The notes under the pieces: model-generated
Told to the model about the DNA's origin: nothing
What the model saw: only the letters and a program-made list of their open reading frames with translations
Database searches by the model: none
Translations under genes and position numbers: made by a program
Shown: piece after piece, positions 35,711 to 44,162 of the stretch
Layout: each line of letters opens with the position of its first letter
Numbering within the stretch: the first letter of the stretch is position 1
Assembly (NCBI RefSeq): GCF_001270745.1
Contig: NZ_LFXL01000044.1
Location: forward strand, 1 to 61,342
Origin: Jiangella muralis
GTDB lineage: Bacteria > Actinomycetota > Actinomycetes > Jiangellales > Jiangellaceae
Length of the DNA: 61,342 bases
Reading direction: 5' to 3'

Positions 35711-37183
35711 TCAGGTGGTGACGGAGACCACCGGCACATGCTCAGGCCCCTCGCCGAGGTAGACCGACCACGCCCGAGCCAACCGATACACACCAGCCGC
35801 GATCACGCTGTGCGGCAGCGAGTAGGGCAGTCGGGTGTGGTCGGCACCCAGCCCACCTGCAGAGAAGACCGATCCCGGCAGGATCGCCACGCCGAACCTC
35901 AGTGCGACCTGCGCGAAGTGTGCGGTGTCCGCGGCAGGCAGCGCGACCCATAACGAAGGTCCGCCGGCCGGTTCAGTCCAGGTCCATTCGGGCAGGTGCT
36001 CGGCCAGTAGTCGGGTCAGGTGCTCGCGGCCGACCGCCAATTCAGCCCGCCGCGACTCCGCCGCCTCGTCCATGTGGTCCAGGAGGCGCGCCGCGATCTG
36101 CTGACTGACCAGAGACGTGCCGAGGTCGCTGAAGCCCTTGAGCTGCGCGAGCCTGGAGATCGCGCGCGTCGAGCCCCGGATCCAGCCCAGCCGCAGTCCG
36201 CCCCAGAACAGCTTGCTCATCGAGCCGACCGTGAGAATCCGGGCGTTGTCGTCGATGGCGGCCAGCGGCTGCAGCGACGGCCCGTCGAACACCGTCCCGG
36301 CCAGCACGGTGTCTTCTACCAGGACGGCGTCGTGTTCGGAGGCGACCTTGACGAGTCGGAGGCGCCGGTCCGGCGTGAGGACTGCTCCGGTGGGGTTATG
36401 GACCGTGGACTGCGCGTACACCAGCCGGGGCGGACCGGCCGCCGCCAGACGGGCCAGCGCCGCCACGTCCATGCCGTTCTCGTCGCAGCGCACCGGCCGG
36501 ATCCGGCAGCCGGCCTGATCGAAGGCTTCGATGGCGCCGCGATACGTGGGGTCCTCGACGACGACTCCGTCGCCGGGCTGCACACACCCGGCGATGATGA
36601 TCTCCAGCGCCTGCTGGGCGCCGTTGGTGATCAGGATCTGGTCGGGCGTGGTCGGTAGTCCGCTCTCGGTATACCAGCCGGCCAGCCGCTCGCGCAGAGC
36701 CGGCAGACCCCTCGGGTGATAGCCGTGATGCTCTCCACCCAGCCGGAGGTAATCATCCCGGGTGACCGACGACGCGACGTCGGCGACCAGGGGGAGAAAT
36801 GGAAGCGCGGCCGAGGAGAAGTCGATGGTGGCGAGCGGCCCGTTCAAGAACGGCGTGGCCGCGTGATCGCCGGCCAGCACGTTCGCGGACACCGTCTCCC
36901 GCGCACCATGGTGAGCCACAGGCAGGCTGACCCGGGTCCCGCTGCCTTGCCGGCGCTCCAGCCGGCCTTCCTGGTGCAGCGTCTGGTACGCGGTCACCAC
37001 CGTCGTCCGACTGACGGCAAGGGCGACGGCCAGGTCACGTTCGGAGGCGAGCAGAGCCCCCGGCGGCAGCTCACCGAGGTCCACCAGCTCGCGGATCCCA
37101 TCGCTGACCCGTCGGTGCAATGGACCCGTACGGGCACCCGATTCGAGCAGCATTCGAGCCAGCTGATCTGCTGTGAACTTCAT
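35711..37183 (-). CDS. MocR-type GntR/aminotransferase fusion regulator
   Basis: A 490-residue regulator with an N-terminal GntR wHTH (about 18-85; ASERDLAVALAVSRTTVVTAYQTL) fused to a fold-type I aminotransferase domain (about 120-480). The PLP lysine is Lys324 in SMSKLFWGGL. MocR proteins use PLP as ligand cofactor and often control vitamin B6, GABA, taurine or sugar genes. ATG 37183 starts 7 bases from a CCAAT-N8-ATTGG palindrome, probably its own operator. It is divergent from the oxidoreductase gene at 37316. Longer upstream reading crosses that operator and is rejected. Confidence 0.93.
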   Translation of the reverse strand: MKFTADQLARMLLESGARTGPLHRRVSDGIRELVDLGELPPGALLASERDLAVALAVSRTTVVTAYQTLHQEGRLERRQGSGTRVSLPVAHHGARETVSANVLAGDHAATPFLNGPLATIDFSSAALPFLPLVADVASSVTRDDYLRLGGEHHGYHPRGLPALRERLAGWYTESGLPTTPDQILITNGAQQALEIIIAGCVQPGDGVVVEDPTYRGAIEAFDQAGCRIRPVRCDENGMDVAALARLAAAGPPRLVYAQSTVHNPTGAVLTPDRRLRLVKVASEHDAVLVEDTVLAGTVFDGPSLQPLAAIDDNARILTVGSMSKLFWGGLRLGWIRGSTRAISRLAQLKGFSDLGTSLVSQQIAARLLDHMDEAAESRRAELAVGREHLTRLLAEHLPEWTWTEPAGGPSLWVALPAADTAHFAQVALRFGVAILPGSVFSAGGLGADHTRLPYSLPHSVIAAGVYRLARAWSVYLGEGPEHVPVVSVTT

Positions 37184-37190
37184 ACCAAGT

Positions 37191-37208
37191 CCAATTCTGG
37201 CTGATTGG
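37191..37208. promoter_or_regulatory. operator CCAAT-N8-ATTGG, copy 1
   Basis: Perfect inverted repeat CCAAT (37191-37195), 8-base spacer, ATTGG (37204-37208), followed by CTAT. It lies in the 132-base divergent region between the MocR gene and the Gfo/Idh/MocA gene. An identical arrangement, also followed by CTAT, occurs at 38824-38841. Confidence 0.7.
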
Positions 37209-37315
37209 CTATAGAACTCCGCCATTGGCGCTTGCCACTCTAACGGGCAAGGAAGCGATTGACACCACCCATCAGCCGCAAGAGACCGCCATGAGAACCA
37301 ACAGAGGAAGGTCGG

Positions 37316-38443
37316 ATGAGCGACACGGTCACCTTTCAGTTCGAGTACGACGAACGGATTCGGTGCGCGTTCATCGGAGCCGGCGGACACTCGTACCGGA
37401 ACGTGTACCCGGCCTTTCAGTACGCGCCGGTCGATCTCGTCGCCGTCTGCGACGTCGACGTCGACCGAGCGGCCACGTACAGCCGGATGTTCGGTGCGCC
37501 GAACCACTACGCCGACCATCACGAGATGCTCGCCGCCGAACGGCCCGAGGCCGTCTTCATCGTCACTGCCTACGACGACGACACCGGCCGGGTCCAGGCC
37601 ACCGGCCTGGCCGTCGACTGCCTGCGCGCCGGCGCGCACGTATGGATGGAGAAGCCGGCTGCCGCGTCGGTGACGGAGATCGAGACGCTGCGCCGCGTAT
37701 CGGCCGAGACCGGCAGGTTCGTCGTGGTCGGCTTGAAGAAGATCTTCTCGCCAGCCTTCGAGAAGGTCGAGTCGTTGATCGCCAAGCCCGAGTTCGGGCC
37801 GGTGTCATCGGTCTACGTCCGCTACCCCGAGTCGCTGCCGCCACCGGAGCAGCGGAATGACCTGCATGCGATGCGTGGCTTCCTCGACCACATCTACCAC
37901 CCGGCCGCCATCCTCACCCGGCTCCTCGGCCCGGTGCAGCGGTTCGGTTACGAGTGGGAACCGCAGACCGGCAGCAGCGTCGCCACCATGCGATTCGGCT
38001 CCGGCGCGATCGGAACCCTGCACCTCGCCGGGGGCGCCGCCCACACCTCGCCGCTGGAGCGGGTCGAGGTCGTCGGGCGCGGCGCCAACGTCGTCGTCGA
38101 CAACGGCGTCCGGGTCACCTATTACCGGCCGGGTGCCCACCGCGAGTACGGTCGCTCGGCGTCGTTCCTGGTCGACGACGATGTGGCACCGCTCGTCTGG
38201 GAACCGGAGTTCTCGCTCGGCCAGCTCTACAACAAGAACCTCTTCTATCTCGGTTACGTGCAGGAGGTCTTGCACTTCTGCACCAGCGTCCGGTCCGGTG
38301 TCGCACCGACGAAGGGGACGCTCGAGGACGCCCTGGCGATCATGCACCTCTTCGAGGCGTATCGGCAGACACCGGCCGGCGCCACGGTCACCCTCCCCTC
38401 ACCTCGACCGATCACTCCTGAACACGCACCCGGAGGCAGCTGA
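37316..38443 (+). CDS. Gfo/Idh/MocA-family oxidoreductase
   Basis: The 375-residue protein has an N-terminal Rossmann domain (RCAFIGAGGHSYRNVYPAFQ; acidic VCDVD after strand 2) and the family motif EKPAAAS with the conserved EKP lysine near residue 119. The C-terminal alpha/beta domain includes GFLDHIYHPAAIL. Such enzymes oxidise sugars, inositols or their acids with NAD(P). ATG 37316 follows GAGGAAGG. It is the first rightward gene next to the MocR operator. Confidence 0.92.
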   Translation: MSDTVTFQFEYDERIRCAFIGAGGHSYRNVYPAFQYAPVDLVAVCDVDVDRAATYSRMFGAPNHYADHHEMLAAERPEAVFIVTAYDDDTGRVQATGLAVDCLRAGAHVWMEKPAAASVTEIETLRRVSAETGRFVVVGLKKIFSPAFEKVESLIAKPEFGPVSSVYVRYPESLPPPEQRNDLHAMRGFLDHIYHPAAILTRLLGPVQRFGYEWEPQTGSSVATMRFGSGAIGTLHLAGGAAHTSPLERVEVVGRGANVVVDNGVRVTYYRPGAHREYGRSASFLVDDDVAPLVWEPEFSLGQLYNKNLFYLGYVQEVLHFCTSVRSGVAPTKGTLEDALAIMHLFEAYRQTPAGATVTLPSPRPITPEHAPGGS

Positions 38444-38809
38444 ATGACACTCGACAAAGCGACGGTCTCCCGGGCGGACGACCACCTCGTCGAAGACCAG
38501 CCGTGGGGCCGGCTGATCTGGATGGTGGCCGGCCGCATGGGCAACTCCGACACGATGACGGTCGGCCGTTGCTACATCGACCCGGGCCAGGAGAATCCCC
38601 GGCACCACCACCCGAATTGCGACGAGATCCTCCACGTCCTGCAGGGAACCATCGAACACAGCGCCGGCGAAGACATCGTCGAGATGGGCCCGGGAGACAC
38701 CATCAGCATTCCGACTGGGGTGGTCCACAACGCCAAGAACATCGGCAGCGACCAAGCCGTGTTCGTCATCGCGTTCTCGTCCGCAGACCGGCAAACGATC
38801 GGCGAATAG
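38444..38809 (+). CDS. cupin-domain protein
   Basis: The 121-residue protein is a single cupin barrel: motif 1 reads GQENPRHHHPNCDEILHVLQG with the three histidines and Glu that bind metal, and motif 2 is GDTISIPTGVVHNAKN. It starts directly after the dehydrogenase stop (TGAATG), so co-translation is likely. Small cupins in sugar loci often epimerise or isomerise sugars, or bind effectors. Substrate is unknown. Confidence 0.9.
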   Translation: MTLDKATVSRADDHLVEDQPWGRLIWMVAGRMGNSDTMTVGRCYIDPGQENPRHHHPNCDEILHVLQGTIEHSAGEDIVEMGPGDTISIPTGVVHNAKNIGSDQAVFVIAFSSADRQTIGE

Positions 38810-38823
38810 CTCGAGAGCCGATA

Positions 38824-38841
38824 CCAATATCGACCGATTGG
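38824..38841. promoter_or_regulatory. operator CCAAT-N8-ATTGG, copy 2
   Basis: Perfect inverted repeat CCAAT (38824-38828), 8-base spacer, ATTGG (38837-38841), followed by CTAT as in copy 1. It is 39 bases before the start of the Tm-1-like gene, in the 70-base gap after the cupin gene. It indicates a second promoter under the MocR regulator. Confidence 0.7.
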
Positions 38842-38879
38842 CTATCGCGCAGTTCGCTCCACTTGGAAGGGGGAGACCA

Positions 38880-40121
38880 GTGCCTACCGTCGTTCTCGTC
38901 GGAACCCTCGACACCAAAGGCGACGAGTATGCGTTCACCCGGGACAGGCTGCGCGCCGCCGGGGTGGACGTCGTGGTCGTCGACACCGGTGTGCTCGGTG
39001 AACCCGGCTTCGAGGCCGACCTGCCGCGTGACCAGGTGGCCGCGGCCGCCGGCGCGGATCTGGCCACACTCGCCGCAGCGGCCGATCGCGGAGCCGCCAT
39101 CGTCGCGATGGCCGCGGGTGCGGCCGAGGTCGTGCGGAGCCTGCATGCCGAGGGGCGGCTCGACGGAGCGATGGCCCTCGGCGGCACGGGCGGGTCCGCT
39201 CTGGCCTCGGCCGCATTCCGCGAACTGCCGCTGGGTGTCCCGAAGCTGATCGTCTCCACCGCCGCGTCAGGCGACACCCGGCCCTACGTGGGTGAAACCG
39301 ACCTTGCGCTGATGCCGAGCGTTGTCGACATCGCGGGCATCAACCGGGTCTCCGCCCGCATCCTCGCCAACGCCGCGGGCGCCATGGCGGGAATGGTCAC
39401 CGCAAGTCCACTGCCCGACCTCGCCACGCGCGATCTCGTCGCGGCCAGCATGTTCGGAGTCACCACGCCGTGCGTGACCGAGGGTCGGCTGGCCCTCGAC
39501 CGGGCCGGCTATGAGGTCCTCGTCTTCCACATGACCGGGGTCGGCGGGCGGACCCTGGAGTCGCTTGCCGCCCAAGGGCTGCTGACCGGCATCTACGACG
39601 TCACCACCACTGAACTCGCCGACGAGCTGGTGGGTGGTGTGTTCTCCGCCGGGCCGGAGCGACTCGTCACCGCCGGGCAGGCAGGGGTGCCCAGAGTGGT
39701 GTCCACCGGTGCGCTCGACATGGTCAACTTCGGTCCGCCCGACACCGTGCCGGCCGTATTCCGTGACCGGGTGCTCTACGAACACAACCCGAGTGTGACG
39801 CTCATGCGCACGACGCCCGAGGAGTGCCGTGAGCTGGGGATCCGGCTGGCCCAGCGGGTGTCAGCATGCACCGGCCCGACGACGGTCGTGCTGCCGCTGG
39901 GCGGCGTCTCCGCGATCGCGGTCGAGGGCGGAGCCTTCCACGACCCGGCCGCCGACGACGCCCTGTTCGGAGCGATCCGCGAGCACCTCGACCAGCGCCG
40001 GGTCCGCCTGATCGAGCTCGACACCCACATCAACGACCCCGAGTTCGCCCACGTGGCCGCCGACGAGCTGGACGACCTCATCGCCCGGGCGCAGGACGCC
40101 GCGACCGCGGCCCGATCCTGA
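38880..40121 (+). CDS. Tm-1-like ATP-binding protein (UPF0261)
   Basis: The 413-residue protein has the UPF0261 start PTVVLVGTLDTKGDEYAFTRDRL, GGTGGSALASAAFRELPLGVPKLIVST, and C-terminal motifs PLGGVSAIAVEGGAFHDP and the DTHINDPEFA motif. Relatives include the N-terminal half of tomato Tm-1 and many bacterial proteins of unknown role. GTG 38880 is preceded by GGAAGGGGGAG; the ATG at 38838 overlaps the operator and is rejected. In many genomes this domain is fused or adjacent to the TIM barrel seen in the next gene. Confidence 0.88.
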   Translation: MPTVVLVGTLDTKGDEYAFTRDRLRAAGVDVVVVDTGVLGEPGFEADLPRDQVAAAAGADLATLAAAADRGAAIVAMAAGAAEVVRSLHAEGRLDGAMALGGTGGSALASAAFRELPLGVPKLIVSTAASGDTRPYVGETDLALMPSVVDIAGINRVSARILANAAGAMAGMVTASPLPDLATRDLVAASMFGVTTPCVTEGRLALDRAGYEVLVFHMTGVGGRTLESLAAQGLLTGIYDVTTTELADELVGGVFSAGPERLVTAGQAGVPRVVSTGALDMVNFGPPDTVPAVFRDRVLYEHNPSVTLMRTTPEECRELGIRLAQRVSACTGPTTVVLPLGGVSAIAVEGGAFHDPAADDALFGAIREHLDQRRVRLIELDTHINDPEFAHVAADELDDLIARAQDAATAARS

Positions 40122-40136
40122 GAAAGAGGTCAGCAC

Positions 40137-40967
40137 ATGCCGAACGTCAGCAGGACGCAGATCCTGGACCGCCTCCGGGCCAAGGCCGAGCGGCGCGAGC
40201 CGATCATCGGCGGCGGCGCCGGCACCGGCCTCTCCGCGAAGTGCCAGGAGGCAGGCGGCGTCGACCTGCTCGTGATCTACAACTCCGGCCGTTACCGCAT
40301 GGCCGGACGGGGCTCGCTGGCCGGGCTCATGGCGTACGGCAACGCCAACGAGATCGTGCTGGAGATGGCGCACGAGGTCCTTCCGGTCGTCCAGCACACC
40401 CCCGTCCTCGCCGGCGTCAACGGCACCGATCCGTTCCTGCTCCAGGCCGCCTTCTTCGCCCGGATCGTCGAGGCCGGGTTCAGCGGCGTCCAGAACTTCC
40501 CGACCGTCGGCCTCATCGACGGGGTCTTCCGGGCGAACCTCGAGGAGACCGGCATGAGCTACGCGCTCGAGGTGGACATGATCCGGCGCGCTCATGAGCT
40601 CGACCTGCTGACCACGCCCTACGTCTTCAGCTCCGAGGACGCAGTGGCCATGACCGAGGCCGGCGCCGACATCGTCGTGTGCCACCTGGGTCTCACGACG
40701 GGAGGGACCATCGGCGCGCACACCGCGCGCTCCCTGGACGACTGCGTCGCGACGGTCGACGAGTGGGCCGCGGCGGCCCGCGGCGTCCGCGACGACGTCC
40801 TGGTGCTGTGTCACGGCGGCCCGATCGCCGAACCCGGTGACGCGGCCCACGTCCTCGAGAACGCCACCGGGATCCACGGCTTCTACGGCGCCTCCTCCAT
40901 GGAGCGCCTCCCGGTGGAGGAAGCACTCGTGGCCCGTACTCGGGCCTTCTCAGGCATCACCTTCTGA
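40137..40967 (+). CDS. PEP-hydrolase-like TIM-barrel protein (Tm-1 C-terminal type)
   Basis: The 276-residue protein has the family opening [60 protein letters not shown] and a C-terminal [15 protein letters not shown]. This is the phosphoenolpyruvate-hydrolase-like TIM barrel that forms the C-terminal half of Tm-1-like fusions. The ATG follows AAAGAGG. The reaction of bacterial members is not established. It lies 15 bases after the Tm-1-like gene, so both are expressed together as two halves of a split system. Confidence 0.87.
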   Translation: MPNVSRTQILDRLRAKAERREPIIGGGAGTGLSAKCQEAGGVDLLVIYNSGRYRMAGRGSLAGLMAYGNANEIVLEMAHEVLPVVQHTPVLAGVNGTDPFLLQAAFFARIVEAGFSGVQNFPTVGLIDGVFRANLEETGMSYALEVDMIRRAHELDLLTTPYVFSSEDAVAMTEAGADIVVCHLGLTTGGTIGAHTARSLDDCVATVDEWAAAARGVRDDVLVLCHGGPIAEPGDAAHVLENATGIHGFYGASSMERLPVEEALVARTRAFSGITF

Positions 40968-41046
40968 CGTTCTCCGCACCACTCCGAATTCCGGGCATCG
41001 CCCGACACGTCGCGGCATCGTCGCCGCGAGGAATGGAAGGTCCACC

Positions 41047-42336
41047 GTGAAGCGTCGACGGCTACTCCTGCTCTGCATACCGATCGTCGTGGCCGCCGCC
41101 CTGGCCGCCTGTGGAGCACCTGGCGGCGGTGACGACGACGAGGGCTCCGCTACCGAGGAGACCACCGGCCCGGCTACCGGCACACTCGTGATCGGCGGCA
41201 CCGAGGCCGGCTACATGGATGCCGTGGTGGAGGGCTTCAAGGAGTCCCATCCCGACATCGACGTGCAGTACAGCACGCTGGGCGTGAACTTCGAGGGCGG
41301 GGGCATCCAGACCCTGCTGCGGTCCGGCAGCGGGCCGGACGTGCTACTGGTCAACTCCGGCCCCGGCCGGGTGGGCCTGCTCTCGGAGGCCGGTCTGATC
41401 CGTCCGCTCGACGACGTCTACGAGGAGTTCCACCTCGACGACGTCTACGAACCGTGGATCACCGACCAGATCCGCGCTCAGGGCGACGGCACCATCTACG
41501 AGATCGTCGAGGGCGTAGGCGTCTACCAGGTCTACTACAACAAGAAGATCTTCGAAGACGCCGGCATCGAACCCCCGCAGACGTGGGACGACTTCCTGTC
41601 CAACTGCACGACGCTCAGGGACGCGGGGGTACTGCCGATCGTGGCAGGCGTCCGCGACAACTTCGCCGGCGGCTGGATGCTCGGTCAGCTGCTCCAGTCG
41701 TCAGCCGGCACCGACACCATGGCCGACGTCATCTACAACGGCGGCGAGTTCGCCCAGCCCGACGTCCTGCGCGGCGCCGAGATGCTCAAGGCGCTGCTCG
41801 ACCAGGGCTGCATCGACGGCAGCGCTGCCGCCGCGCTGGACGCGTTGCAGGCCAAGGCCGCGTTCATCGACGGCCAGGGCGCCATGGCCTTCGTCGCCCA
41901 GGAGCTCCCGGGCGAGGCGGAGAAGGCGGGTGCGAACCGCGACGACTTCGGCTCGTTCTCGATGCCGTCACGCGACTCGAGCCGGCCGGCCACGCCCACC
42001 GCGGGCCTGGGCTACAGCTGGGTGATGAACGCCGACACCGAGAACGTGCCGGCGGCCAAGGCCTGGATGGAGTGGGTGGCCAGCGAGGACTATCTGAGGC
42101 TGACCGCCGAGAACGGGCTGGTGCAGGTCCCGGCGCGGACCATTCCCGACGGCGTGGACATCGACGAGTCGCTCGCCAATTCCGCCGAGGCGCGCAACGA
42201 CGGTGCCGGCTTCAACCCCAGCGTCTACCTCGAGAGCGGTGTGGTCGACGCCTATTACGCGGCGATCCAGGGCCTGTTCACCGGCCAGCTGTCGCCGCAG
42301 CAGGCGATGGAGCAGATCGATGCCGCACGCAGATAG
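41047..42336 (+). CDS. sugar ABC transporter substrate-binding lipoprotein, family 1
   Basis: The 429-residue protein starts with GTG 41047 after GGAATGGAAGG and has a lipoprotein signal with RRLLLLCIPIVVAAALAAC (Cys about residue 22), then an acidic linker GGGDDDEGSATEE. The SBP_bac_1 domain has PDVLLVNSGPGRVGLLSEAGLIRPLDD and VYQVYYNKKIFEDAGIEPPQTWDDFL. It collects a sugar or oligosaccharide for the two permeases downstream. No ATPase is in the locus; actinobacterial importers of this type usually share an MsiK-like ATPase. Confidence 0.93.
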   Translation: MKRRRLLLLCIPIVVAAALAACGAPGGGDDDEGSATEETTGPATGTLVIGGTEAGYMDAVVEGFKESHPDIDVQYSTLGVNFEGGGIQTLLRSGSGPDVLLVNSGPGRVGLLSEAGLIRPLDDVYEEFHLDDVYEPWITDQIRAQGDGTIYEIVEGVGVYQVYYNKKIFEDAGIEPPQTWDDFLSNCTTLRDAGVLPIVAGVRDNFAGGWMLGQLLQSSAGTDTMADVIYNGGEFAQPDVLRGAEMLKALLDQGCIDGSAAAALDALQAKAAFIDGQGAMAFVAQELPGEAEKAGANRDDFGSFSMPSRDSSRPATPTAGLGYSWVMNADTENVPAAKAWMEWVASEDYLRLTAENGLVQVPARTIPDGVDIDESLANSAEARNDGAGFNPSVYLESGVVDAYYAAIQGLFTGQLSPQQAMEQIDAARR

Positions 42337-42381
42337 GGCTCCGATCAGGGCGGATCGACGCCTCGGCGCGAAGGCCGGCCG

Positions 42382-43314
42382 TTGACCGTCACCGCCGATG
42401 AGGCTCGGGTGCGAGCAGCCGGCAGCGGCCCGCCGCGGCGCCGCCGGGTGTGGGGTTACGTCACTCCGTTGCTGCTGCTCGCCCCGTCTCTGATCTTCTA
42501 CGGCGTCTTCGTCCTGCAGCCGCTGGTGAAGTCGGTCGAGCTGAGCTTCACCGACTGGGACGGCGCCGCGCCGACGCTGAACTACGTCGGCCTCGACAAC
42601 TACGCCCAGCTGATCGGCGACGACCGGTTCCTGCTCGCCCTCGGCCGGACCGTCATCTGGTCAGCGCTGTACATCGCGCTGGCCGTGGGCGGCGGACTGC
42701 TCTTCGCCGCATTGATCACCGAGCTGAGACGGGGACAGGCCCTGGTCCGAGCCCTGGCCTTCCTGCCGCACGCGCTCGCGCTGGCGGTGACCGGCGTGAT
42801 CTGGGCCCAGCTGTTCCATCCCAACATCGGCGCGATCAACGCCGGGCTCGAGGCCATGCACCTCGGTGGGCTCGCTCAGGCGTGGCTGGGCGAGCCACTG
42901 CTGGCCTTGCCGTCAGTGGCCGTGTCATCGGGCTGGCACGCGTACGGGTTCTACATGGTGATCTTCCTCGCGAGCATGCAGACCATCGACCCGCAGCTGT
43001 ACGAGGCGGCGGCGATCGACGGCGCCGGCGGGTGGCATCGGTTCCGCCACGTCACGCTGCCGGGCCTGCACAACGCGACGACCGTGGTCCTCACGCTAGC
43101 GACCATCAACTCGCTCAAGGGGTTCGACGCGGTGTGGGCGATGACCGGCGGCGGACCCGCGTACGCGACCGAGATCGTGGCCGTCTACATCTGGCGGGTC
43201 GCCTTCCAGGTCGGTGAACTGGGTCTGGCCGCGGCGGCCAGCGTCATCCTCACGATCATCGTGCTGGCCTTCACGATCGGCTTCAACCGGAACCGCGATC
43301 GGAGGGCGGTATGA
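42382..43314 (+). CDS. sugar ABC permease (MalF-like)
   Basis: A 310-residue permease with six hydrophobic segments, the first being VTPLLLLAPSLIFYGVFVLQPLV. The EAA loop reads YEAAAIDGAGGWHRFRHVTLPGL. The frame starts with TTG 42382; GTG 42409 is the other option, and neither has a strong ribosome site. The downstream permease overlaps as ATGA. It is the first inner-membrane partner of the SBP encoded 45 bases upstream. Confidence 0.92.
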   Translation: MTVTADEARVRAAGSGPPRRRRVWGYVTPLLLLAPSLIFYGVFVLQPLVKSVELSFTDWDGAAPTLNYVGLDNYAQLIGDDRFLLALGRTVIWSALYIALAVGGGLLFAALITELRRGQALVRALAFLPHALALAVTGVIWAQLFHPNIGAINAGLEAMHLGGLAQAWLGEPLLALPSVAVSSGWHAYGFYMVIFLASMQTIDPQLYEAAAIDGAGGWHRFRHVTLPGLHNATTVVLTLATINSLKGFDAVWAMTGGGPAYATEIVAVYIWRVAFQVGELGLAAAASVILTIIVLAFTIGFNRNRDRRAV

Positions 43315-44138
43315 GGACGGCGAGCCATCGGCGGCACCCGGCCCTCCTCGTCGCGGTCATCGTGATCACCGGAGCCACGCTGTATCCGTTCGCGTGGGTG
43401 GTCTTCGGCGCTTTCAAGAGCCAGCAGGAGATCTTCGGCAGCCCGCTGCTGCTCCCGCAGGAGTGGCGGTGGGACAATTTCGCGACGGCGTGGACCACCG
43501 GCAACTTCGGCCACTACTTCGCCAACAGCATGATGGTCGCGCTCGCGGTCACCGTGCTCGAGGTCGCCGTGGCCTGCCCGGCGGGCTACGCGTTCGCCAA
43601 GACCAGGCTCCGCAACCACGCCTGGGTGTTCTACGTCTACCTGTTCGGGCTCACCCTGCCCGTCCAGGCGATCATCATCCCGCTCTTCTACCAGCTGCAG
43701 TCGTACGGGCTGGTCAACAGCCGTACCGGGCTGTCGCTCGTGATCGTCGCGACCGCGGTCCCGTTCGCGGTCTTCCTGATGCGCAGCTTCTTCCGCGACC
43801 TCCCCGACGCGATGGTCGAGGCGGCGCGGATCGACGGCGCAAACGAGTGGAAGATCTTCTGGCGGGTGATGCTGCCGATGGCCACGCCCGGCCTCCTCGC
43901 GCTGGCGGTCTTCAGCTTCCTTGGCGCCTGGAACGAGTTCCTGCTGGCCCTGCTGTTGCTGACCGACGACGCCAGCCGCACGCTGCCGCTCGGCCTGGTG
44001 CGCTTCCAGAGCGAGATGACCGCCAACTACGGGGCGCTGTTCGCAGGCATCGTCCTGGCCATGATCCCGTCCGTCCTCGTCTACGTCGCGCTGCAGCGTT
44101 CGTTCATCCGCGGCCTGTCCGCAGGCTCCGTGAAGTGA
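43311..44138 (+). CDS. sugar ABC permease (MalG-like)
   Basis: A 275-residue permease with an N-terminal helix (LLVAVIVITGATLYPFAWVVF) and the EAA loop VEAARIDGANEWKIFWRVMLP. The ATG overlaps the previous stop, showing translational coupling. It completes the importer apart from the ATPase, which must come from elsewhere in the genome. The conserved C-terminal LQRSFIRGLSAGSVK is typical of MalG-type permeases. Confidence 0.94.
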   Translation: MRTASHRRHPALLVAVIVITGATLYPFAWVVFGAFKSQQEIFGSPLLLPQEWRWDNFATAWTTGNFGHYFANSMMVALAVTVLEVAVACPAGYAFAKTRLRNHAWVFYVYLFGLTLPVQAIIIPLFYQLQSYGLVNSRTGLSLVIVATAVPFAVFLMRSFFRDLPDAMVEAARIDGANEWKIFWRVMLPMATPGLLALAVFSFLGAWNEFLLALLLLTDDASRTLPLGLVRFQSEMTANYGALFAGIVLAMIPSVLVYVALQRSFIRGLSAGSVK

Positions 44139-44162
44139 CCCGCCAACGAAGGAAACGCACCG

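Noticed and set aside
35711..37639. Longer MocR gene starting at 37639
   Set aside because: The extra 152 codons cross the operator and the divergent gene start and have shadow-like composition; ATG 37183 gives the normal MocR start.
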